A DNA stretch of 13,260 bases, from contig DAOVRZ010000132.1 of assembly GCA_030627905.1 (NCBI GenBank), positions 1 through 13,260 on the forward strand. The letters run 5' to 3'. The position numbers and the translations under genes were made by a program. Source of the stretch: JAGMES01 sp023128035. GTDB taxonomy: Bacteria; Bacillota; Halanaerobiia; DY22613. The notes under the pieces were generated by a model that had not been told where the DNA came from, did not search any database, and worked only from the letters and a program-made list of their open reading frames with translations. Below are positions 7,948-13,260 of this stretch, one piece after another; within the stretch, counting starts at the first letter, position 1, and every line of letters starts with the position of its first letter.

Positions 7948-7951
7948 ATAG

Positions 7952-9076
7952 ATGGAAAAAATGAAAGTAATGACAATAGTGGGAACTAGACCAGAAATAA
8001 TAAGGTTATCTGAAGTAATTAAAGCTTGTGATAAATATTTTACCAATGTGTTAGTTCATACAGGGCAGAATTGGGATTATACACTTAACCAAGTTTTCTT
8101 TGACGAGCTAGGATTAAGAAAACCGGATCATTATTTGAATGCAGTTGGAGAACATTTAGGAGAGACAATTGGAAATATTATTACAAAATCATATGAAGTG
8201 TTATCTAAAGAAAAACCAGATGCAGTATTAATCTTAGGAGATACAAATTCAGCACTATGTGCAATCCCTGCAAAAAGATTAAAGATTCCAATTTTCCATA
8301 TGGAAGCGGGAAATAGATGTTTTGATCAAAATGTACCTGAAGAGATTAATAGAAAAATTGTAGATCATATATCAGATATAAACTTACCATATACAGAACA
8401 TAGCAGAAGATATTTACTATCAGAAGGAATAAGAAAAGAGCACATATTTGTTACAGGTTCTCCTATGACAGAAGTGTTGAATAAAAACATGAATAAGATT
8501 GAGAAAAGTAAAGTATTAAATGAACTTGGACTTGAAGCTGGAGAGTATATACTAGTTTCTGCTCATAGAGAAGAGAATATTGACCATGAGAAAAACTTTT
8601 TCTCTTTAATGAATGCACTTAATAGTATTGCAGAAACTTATCAATTACCAATTATCTACTCGACCCATCCGAGGAGTTGGAAGAAGATTGAAGAAAGAGG
8701 ATTTAAGTTCCATCCATTAATAAGACAACTTAAACCTTTTGGCTTCTTTGACTATAACAAACTTCAACTAAACTCATTCTGTACATTGTCGGATAGTGGC
8801 ACTTTATCAGAAGAGTCAGCCATACTTGGTTTCCCGGGAGTGCTCATTAGGACATCTACCGAAAGACCGGAAGTATTAGATAAGGGTACTGTCGTTATTG
8901 GTGGGGTTACAGAAAGAGATATTGTACAGGCAGTTGAACTAAGTAGGGCAATGTGGAAGTATAGAGAAAAAACAGTTATTGCTTCTGACTATGTGGATGA
9001 GAATGTGTCGGTGAAGGTCGTTAAGATTATACAAAGTTATGTAAAAATCATAAATATTGCGGTATGGGCAAAATAA
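7952..9076 (+). CDS. capG: UDP-N-acetylglucosamine 2-epimerase-type enzyme (CapG/FnlC)
   Basis: Third UDP-L-FucNAc enzyme: C2 epimerisation of UDP-N-acetyl-6-deoxy-L-talosamine to UDP-L-FucNAc. It is a cytoplasmic GT-B-fold protein of the WecB family, 374 aa. Diagnostic blocks are MTIVGTRPEIIRLS (G11-T-R-P-E15), HTGQNWDYTLNQVFFDELGL, LGDTNSALCAIPAKRLKIP, HMEAGNRCFDQNVPEEINRK, SAHREENID and LSDSGTLSEESAILGFPGVL, almost line for line those of S. aureus CapG. ATG 7952 has GGAGG at 7938-7942, inside the 3' end of capF, with 9-base spacing. Its stop is 34 bases before the flippase start. The three consecutive genes capE, capF and capG make the pathway assignment firm. Confidence 0.95.
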   Translation: MEKMKVMTIVGTRPEIIRLSEVIKACDKYFTNVLVHTGQNWDYTLNQVFFDELGLRKPDHYLNAVGEHLGETIGNIITKSYEVLSKEKPDAVLILGDTNSALCAIPAKRLKIPIFHMEAGNRCFDQNVPEEINRKIVDHISDINLPYTEHSRRYLLSEGIRKEHIFVTGSPMTEVLNKNMNKIEKSKVLNELGLEAGEYILVSAHREENIDHEKNFFSLMNALNSIAETYQLPIIYSTHPRSWKKIEERGFKFHPLIRQLKPFGFFDYNKLQLNSFCTLSDSGTLSEESAILGFPGVLIRTSTERPEVLDKGTVVIGGVTERDIVQAVELSRAMWKYREKTVIASDYVDENVSVKVVKIIQSYVKIINIAVWAK

Positions 9077-9110
9077 AATTTCAAAAGCAAGAGACTGGAG
9101 TATCATATCA

Positions 9111-10643
9111 ATGGGAGAGAATAATATTGACAGTTCAAAGCAAATAAAGGTTGGAGCAATAATGTCCTATTTATCAATAGGATTTAATATAATTGTGGGA
9201 TTATTATACATACCATGGATGGTTAGAGAGATAGGGCAAGCAAATTATGGAATATACACTCTTGCAATGTCTGTAATTAGCTTTTTTGTTATGGATTTTG
9301 GACTAAGTAGTGCGATTTCACGCCTCATTACTCGATCTAGAGCTAAAAATGACGAGAAAAGTATACAGAATATTTTAGGAATAACTGCTAAAATATATCT
9401 TTTTATAGCTGTCATTGTGGCTATAGCTTTGGTCGTATTCTTTTCTTTAATTAATAATATATTTGTCAATCTATCAGTAGAAGAGATAGCGAAATTTAAA
9501 ATTGTATTTTGTATTGCAGGTTTATTTAGTATAATATCATTTCCATTTATACCACTAAATTCGATAATTATTTCTTATGAAAGATTTGTGTTTTTGAAGG
9601 CATGTGACTTGGTTAATAGAGTAGTAACTATGGGATTAATGATTATAGCTTTAATCATGGGTTACGGGTTGTACGCACTTGTTTTAGTAAACGTATTAAG
9701 TGGAATATTGATTATTGTAATTAAGTTACATTATATAAGAAAAAGTATTCAAGTAAAGATTAACATAAAATATAAAAACAAAGAAACTCTTACCGGTATA
9801 TTTAAGTTTTCTGTATGGATGACAATTATTGTTATAAGTCAAAGATTTATATTAACTATAACTCCAGCTGTTTTAGGCGCGCTTTCAGGAAGTATAGCAA
9901 TCTCGGTTTTTGCTATTGGACACGTTATAGAAGGGTATACTTGGAGGTTTTCAGAAGCATTAAATGGACTTTTTCTTCCCAAAATCACAAGAATAGTAAC
10001 CGAAAGTGATGAAAGAGAAAGAATTACTGTTTTAATGATAAAAGTAGGAAGAGTGCAGCTATTCATAGTTGGAATAATAATAATTGGTTTTATTTCTTTA
10101 GGAAAAGAATTTATTATATTGTGGATGGGAATAGACTTTCAAGATTCTTACTATGTTGCTTTGCTTTTAGTTTCAACAGGCATAATTAGTTTTACTGAAA
10201 ACATTGCATACACTCTGCTAATTGTGTTGAATAAAATTAGATATAGAGCGATTGTATACGTAGGTAATGCTATCTTAACTCTATTTGTTTCAGTTTTGTT
10301 AGCTCCAAAATTTGGGGCGATTGGTTCTGCGATTGGCATTTTCGTTGGTAATGTAGTTTTCTCAATAATTATTATGAATATAATATATAATCGGGTTATT
10401 GGACTTAATATAGTTAGGTTTTTTAAAGAGTGTCATTTAAAGATGTTATTCCCAATGGTAGTTTCTTTGTTAGTCGGGTTTTTAATTCAAGAATCATTTT
10501 CAGCACCAAATCTTATATATTTTGCTTCTAAAGCTGCAAGTCTCGCAGTAGTATATTTTTTATTGATGTGGGTAATGTCTTTTAATTCTTATGAAAAAAA
10601 ATTGGTCAAGGGTGTAATATTTAAAATAAGAAAGGAGAGGTAG
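9111..10643 (+). CDS. wzx: Intact oligosaccharide flippase (Wzx-type)
   Basis: Predicted membrane flippase of 510 aa that moves the undecaprenyl-linked repeat unit across the cytoplasmic membrane. It is hydrophobic throughout, with about 12-14 membrane segments. The N-terminus has the flippase signature I-x-x-x-x-G-L-L-Y-I-P-W followed by R-E-I-G-Q-A-N-Y-G-I-Y-T-L-A and D-F-G-L-S-S-A-I-S-R, and the 10240-10370 region encodes the late-helix pattern LLAPKFGAIGSAIGIFVG. I chose ATG 9111 with GGAG at 9097-9100. An in-frame TTG at 9057 would lie within the end of capG and add an uncharacteristic polar leader. It is not a close relative of the remnants at 4273 and 11826, whose sequences differ from its ends. 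It is the only complete flippase in the window. Confidence 0.88.
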   Translation: MGENNIDSSKQIKVGAIMSYLSIGFNIIVGLLYIPWMVREIGQANYGIYTLAMSVISFFVMDFGLSSAISRLITRSRAKNDEKSIQNILGITAKIYLFIAVIVAIALVVFFSLINNIFVNLSVEEIAKFKIVFCIAGLFSIISFPFIPLNSIIISYERFVFLKACDLVNRVVTMGLMIIALIMGYGLYALVLVNVLSGILIIVIKLHYIRKSIQVKINIKYKNKETLTGIFKFSVWMTIIVISQRFILTITPAVLGALSGSIAISVFAIGHVIEGYTWRFSEALNGLFLPKITRIVTESDERERITVLMIKVGRVQLFIVGIIIIGFISLGKEFIILWMGIDFQDSYYVALLLVSTGIISFTENIAYTLLIVLNKIRYRAIVYVGNAILTLFVSVLLAPKFGAIGSAIGIFVGNVVFSIIIMNIIYNRVIGLNIVRFFKECHLKMLFPMVVSLLVGFLIQESFSAPNLIYFASKAASLAVVYFLLMWVMSFNSYEKKLVKGVIFKIRKER

Positions 10644-10649
10644 TAATTC

Positions 10650-11675
10650 ATGAAACCATATTTAGTAGATGTTCCGGTAATGATACATGTATTTGTTAGA
10701 CCCGATAATCTAGAAAAAGTATTTAGTGTAGTAACAAAAGCTAGACCTAGTACATTATTTTTGGTTTCAGATGGACCAAGAGAGTTTGTGGATACAGATA
10801 AAGAAAGAATAATAGCTAGTAGAAAAATAGTAGAAAATATTGATTGGGAATGTAAGGTATATAGATTGTACTCAAATGTAAACCAAGGAATGTATGTAAC
10901 GGGGAAAAATGCACGTGAATTTATTTTCAAAAAAGTAGATAGATGTATTGTATTAGAAGATGATGTCCTCCCTTCTCTTAGTTTTTTTCAATTTTGTTCG
11001 GAGTTACTTGAAAAATATAAAGATGATTTGAGAATAAATAGAATATGCGGCATGAATCATCTTGGGAATTATAAAGAGGTTAGCTCTGATTATTTTTTTT
11101 CAAACCAAGGATCAATATGGGGATTTGCCATATGGAAAAGGACATATGAAAACTTCGATTATGATTTCAAATATGGAGAAGATCAATATATAATGAATAG
11201 ATTAAAAGAAAATGCTATAAAAGAAAAAAATATGTGGAAGAAATATAATGGATATGCTAATGGAGAATTAGTTGATGGACATATTGCAGGACCTGAGTTT
11301 TTCTTTTCAGCAGCAATAGATTTGCACAATCAATTAAATATAGTAGCTACTCGAAATATGATTTCTAATATTGGAATTGGAGAAGGGTCTGTACATTCAG
11401 CTGATTTTATGCATCTATTACCTAAAGGAATTAGACGTGTGTTTTATATGAAGACTTATGAGTACGACTTTCCATTAAAACACCCTAATTATGTTATTGA
11501 GGATAAAAACTATCAAAAAAAGGTTTATAGAATAATGGGATGGGGTCATCCATTGATACAGCTTTATAGAAAATGTGAGATTATGATTAGAAAAAAAATA
11601 TATTCTGGTTTGAAAAATTCTATTCAAATATTTAACAGAAAGAATAATAGAAAAAGTTATAAGATAATGATGTAA
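10650..11675 (+). CDS. GT-A glycosyltransferase of the HlpA-like type
   Basis: Predicted cytoplasmic glycosyltransferase (341 aa) with a single GT-A domain. The start V-P-V-M-I-H-V-F-V-R-P-D-N-L-E-K-V-F, then L-F-L-V-S-D-G-P-R, and the acidic metal/nucleotide site L-E103-D-D-V-L-P-S-x-S-F-F-x-F-C-x-E-L-L are the pattern of the group often annotated as 'hemolytic protein HlpA-like' or GNT-I-like glycosyltransferases. A later Q-G-S-I-W-G-F-A-I-W-x-R segment also fits. The C-terminus is basic and lysine-rich. ATG 10650 has AAGGAGAGG at 10632-10640 overlapping the flippase stop, so the two are translationally linked. No dedicated FucNAc transferase is otherwise evident next to capEFG, so this gene or a GT4 in the window may do that job; this is inference. 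Confidence 0.82.
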   Translation: MKPYLVDVPVMIHVFVRPDNLEKVFSVVTKARPSTLFLVSDGPREFVDTDKERIIASRKIVENIDWECKVYRLYSNVNQGMYVTGKNAREFIFKKVDRCIVLEDDVLPSLSFFQFCSELLEKYKDDLRINRICGMNHLGNYKEVSSDYFFSNQGSIWGFAIWKRTYENFDYDFKYGEDQYIMNRLKENAIKEKNMWKKYNGYANGELVDGHIAGPEFFFSAAIDLHNQLNIVATRNMISNIGIGEGSVHSADFMHLLPKGIRRVFYMKTYEYDFPLKHPNYVIEDKNYQKKVYRIMGWGHPLIQLYRKCEIMIRKKIYSGLKNSIQIFNRKNNRKSYKIMM

Positions 11676-11753
11676 AAAACTCTATATTTTTAGGTTGTAC
11701 CCAAGTTAAGTTGGATAACAAAAGTAGCTTTATATTAATAAAGTAGGCAAAAA

Positions 11754-11762
11754 TGATATAAT
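11754..11762 (+). promoter_or_regulatory. Candidate extended -10 promoter element
   Basis: TGATATAAT matches the extended -10 consensus TGnTATAAT exactly. The -35 region 17-18 bases upstream (around 11733-11739) is poor, as is common with extended -10 promoters. Transcription would begin near 11769, within the 150-base gap after the glycosyltransferase, and run into the flippase remnant and on to the ATP-grasp gene. A loose inverted pair at 11694-11719 (GTTGTACCCAA with TTGGATAAC) lies just upstream. Confidence 0.4.
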
Positions 11763-11825
11763 GCAGACAGAAGAATTGCAAACTTTCTTCTTTGAAAGAC
11801 TAATTATTTTTTAAAATATACTTTT

Positions 11826-12164
11826 ATGATACGTGAAATTATGGGATTGCTTTGGGTGGCCGCATTAAATTTATATATTGCATATTTTATAAATTCATAT
11901 TTCTCTGCAGAGCTATTATCATATTCAACAAAAGAGCAGATAAAAGATATTATGCCTATATTCATAGTTTCTATACTGATGGGGACTTTAGTTTATTTTA
12001 GTGGAACAGTGTTACCTGATAATTATTTTATAAAACTAGTAGTACAGATTTTTGTCGGAATTGTAACTTACATAGGAATAAGTAGAATTGCGAAGGTAGA
12101 AGAACTAAAGACGGTATATGACTTGTTTGGTACGGTCGTTAAGAAGAAAACGAAAGAAGCTTGA
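11826..12164 (+). pseudogene. wzx: C-terminal remnant of a Wzx flippase
   Basis: A 112-residue frame with about four hydrophobic segments. It resembles the last quarter of PST/Wzx flippases: a helix ending in YIAYFINSYFSAELL, the short connector S-T-K-E-Q-I-K-D-I-M-P-I-F, a helix with S-I-L-M-G-T-L-V-Y, then L-V-V-Q-I-F-V-G-I-V-T-Y and a basic tail. In complete flippases the Y-x-x-x-x-Q-L-x-D-x-x-P segment opens the final helices, so the front ~350 residues are missing. The ATG at 11826 is an internal methionine with no ribosome binding site. It is not the end of the intact flippase at 9111, which has its own different C-terminus. It could instead be the missing end of the gene begun at 4273. 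An unrelated small membrane protein is possible but less likely. Confidence 0.65.
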
Positions 12165-12428
12165 ATCTCTAAAATAGTACAATGATGTTATCTTAAAATA
12201 TCAGATTAAAAAAATCTTCTTCCCTGAAATTCAGATATACCAAGCAAAAAGAAGTGTCAAATTTATTCAAAAGGATTATGGAGGTTATGACTATAATGAA
12301 ATTGAATAATACTAAAAAATGGAATAGGGGAGCGGATAACCATTTAGTAATTAGTTGCCCAGTTTCTCTAACAATAGAATACCTTATTAATTGCTTGCGA
12401 GGAAAAATTTATATAGGTGGTGAGCAGT
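12165..12428. other. Spacer between flippase remnant and ATP-grasp gene
   Basis: 264 bases, AT-rich. They include a small hairpin-capable AGATT-N5-AATCT (12203-12217) and an 11-base palindrome, CTGAAATTCAG, at 12224-12234. Neither is followed by a proper T-run, so I do not call a terminator. The only frame worth noting is the small one beginning around 12296. Confidence 0.4.
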
Positions 12429-12478
12429 ATGAAAAAGAGAGTTGCTATTTTCCCTGCTGGCACAGAGATAGGACTTGA
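12296..12478 (+). CDS. Small unrecognised ORF overlapping the ATP-grasp start
   Basis: Sixty codons from ATG 12296, with GGAGG at 12280-12284 (11 bases away); ATGs at 12278 and 12287 are also in frame. The product starts MKLNNTKKWNRGADNHLVIS and contains one weakly hydrophobic stretch (ISCPVSLTIEYLINC). It overlaps the ATP-grasp gene by 50 bases in another frame, and its last ~17 residues are a shadow of that gene. I recognise no family. It may be a gene stub or a leader frame that delivers ribosomes to the ATP-grasp start; it may equally be untranslated. Confidence 0.25.
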   Translation: MKLNNTKKWNRGADNHLVISCPVSLTIEYLINCLRGKIYIGGEQYEKESCYFPCWHRDRT

Positions 12479-13260
12479 AATAAATAGAGCATTGAAATAT
12501 TCAACCCATATAGAGGTTTATGGTTTTACAAGTATTAAAGACCATTCTGGATATGTGTACGCAAATTATGTTGAAGGACTACCGTTTTATTCAGAGGATA
12601 TATTTGTTGATAGATTAAATAAATACATCGAGAAATACAACATTGACTTCATTTTTCCAGCTCATGATGATGTCCAATTATGCTTGACTGAGAATGTCGA
12701 TAACATAAAGGCAACCATAATAACAACAGATTTAAATACTGTTAGAATATGTCGCTCAAAAATTGAAACATACAGATTTTTTAGCAGCGAAGGATTTGTT
12801 CCAACTATATATGAGAACAAAGAGAGCGTTGAAACTTTCCCAGTGTTTATCAAGCCAGATGTTGGGCAGGGAACCCACGGAGCAAAAATCATTAAGAGTA
12901 TGCATGAACTTCAAAATGCTTTCTATGAAAACCCTAACATTGTAGTGTGCGAATATTTGCCTGGAGAAGAATCTACTGTTGATTGCTTTACAGATTTCAA
13001 TAGAGCCTTGAGAGCGTGTAAACTTCGCAATCGTAAACGAATTAAAACTGGTATCAGTGTCAACTCTGAAATTTTGCCTATGAATAATACAGTGATGAAG
13101 ATAGCACAGACAATAAACAGAAGGCTGAAGTTTAATGGCGTTTGGTTCTTCCAATTGAAGAAATCCAGAAACGATGAATACAAGTTGCTTGAAATTGCGC
13201 CCAGAGTTGCAGGAACAATGGGGCTCAGCCGTAATGCTGGCATCAACTATCCACTGTTAA
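12429..13260 (+). CDS. ATP-grasp ligase, 5' part (runs off the window)
   Basis: 277 codons are visible with no stop before the window ends. This is a cytoplasmic ATP-grasp protein of the carbamoyl-phosphate-synthase-like type, which joins a carboxylate to an amine or other nucleophile through an acyl-phosphate. The N-terminal pre-grasp domain opens MKKRVAIFPAGTEIGLEI and contains D-F-I-F-P-A-H-D-D. ATP-binding features are K142 in F-I-K-P-D-V-G-Q-G-T-H-G, E175 in V-C-E-Y-L-P-G-E-E-S-T-V-D, and E255 in L-L-E-I-A-P-R-V-A-G-T, which supplies metal-binding residues (EIAPR where many members have EINPR). ATG 12429 has AGGTGG at 12415-12420 with 8-base spacing. ATP-grasp proteins of this kind occur in capsule and O-antigen loci, where they are suspected of making sugar or amino-acid decorations; the substrate here is unknown. 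Confidence 0.88.
   Translation, partial: MKKRVAIFPAGTEIGLEINRALKYSTHIEVYGFTSIKDHSGYVYANYVEGLPFYSEDIFVDRLNKYIEKYNIDFIFPAHDDVQLCLTENVDNIKATIITTDLNTVRICRSKIETYRFFSSEGFVPTIYENKESVETFPVFIKPDVGQGTHGAKIIKSMHELQNAFYENPNIVVCEYLPGEESTVDCFTDFNRALRACKLRNRKRIKTGISVNSEILPMNNTVMKIAQTINRRLKFNGVWFFQLKKSRNDEYKLLEIAPRVAGTMGLSRNAGINYPLL

Noticed and set aside
7672..8046. Minus-strand open frame across the capF/capG junction
   Set aside because: It is antisense to the highly conserved cupin domain and CapG N-terminus; its composition reflects the sense codons.
9057..9110. Upstream TTG start for the intact flippase
   Set aside because: It falls inside the end of capG with no binding site; ATG 9111 has GGAG at suitable spacing.
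11783..11798. Hairpin CTTTC-N6-GAAAG as a terminator
   Set aside because: The five-base stem is too weak and is not directly followed by a T-run.
12756..13154. Long open frame on the minus strand
   Set aside because: It lies wholly opposite the ATP-grasp gene, whose motifs are clear, and has no recognisable domain.
1..13260. CRISPR array, tRNA or rRNA genes
   Set aside because: No regularly spaced repeats and no tRNA- or rRNA-like sequences were seen on either strand.

Overview
The window is AT-rich and densely packed. All clear genes lie on the + strand, with purine-rich GGAGG-type ribosome binding sites, several TTG starts and gaps of 0 to 360 bases. This points to a low-GC Firmicute, probably of the Clostridia, but the sequence does not fix genus or species. 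The content is an interior piece of a capsule or cell-surface polysaccharide (Wzx/Wzy-type) locus. The closest recalled parallels for the central genes are the Staphylococcus aureus type 5/8 capsule enzymes CapE, CapF and CapG, which make UDP-N-acetyl-L-fucosamine (UDP-FucNAc).

Layout. 1-102: 3' end of an unidentified gene. 237-1466: GT4 glycosyltransferase. 1467-1828: gene-free stretch with diverged repeats. 1829-2914: EpsG/Wzy-type polymerase. 2998-4272: second GT4 transferase. 4273-~4593: start of a Wzx flippase, frameshifted and then cut off. ~4594-5709: paralogue of the second GT4, lacking its N-terminus. 5819-6853, 6838-7947 and 7952-9076: capE, capF and capG homologues. 9111-10643: a second, intact flippase. 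10650-11675: GT-A-type glycosyltransferase. 11826-12164: what looks like the C-terminal ~110 residues of another Wzx flippase. 12429 to the end: ATP-grasp protein that runs off the window.

How the genes work together. CapE, CapF and CapG convert UDP-GlcNAc to UDP-L-FucNAc in the cytoplasm. The glycosyltransferases build a lipid-linked repeat unit, the flippase at 9111 moves it across the membrane and the EpsG-like protein polymerises it. The initiating sugar-phosphate transferase and the export/regulation genes are not here and presumably lie outside. The ATP-grasp ligase may add an amino-acid-like or other carboxylate decoration, but that is inference.

The most informative signal is mosaic structure. 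A flippase N-terminus is fused to a decapitated glycosyltransferase at ~4586-4615, and a flippase C-terminus sits alone at 11826-12164. The simplest reading is that a FucNAc module (GT, capE, capF, capG, wzx, GT) replaced the middle of an older flippase gene, leaving both ends as scars. A second notable point is that capF has no ATG, GTG or TTG at its homology-defined start: the conserved N-terminus begins at an ATT codon overlapping the end of capE.
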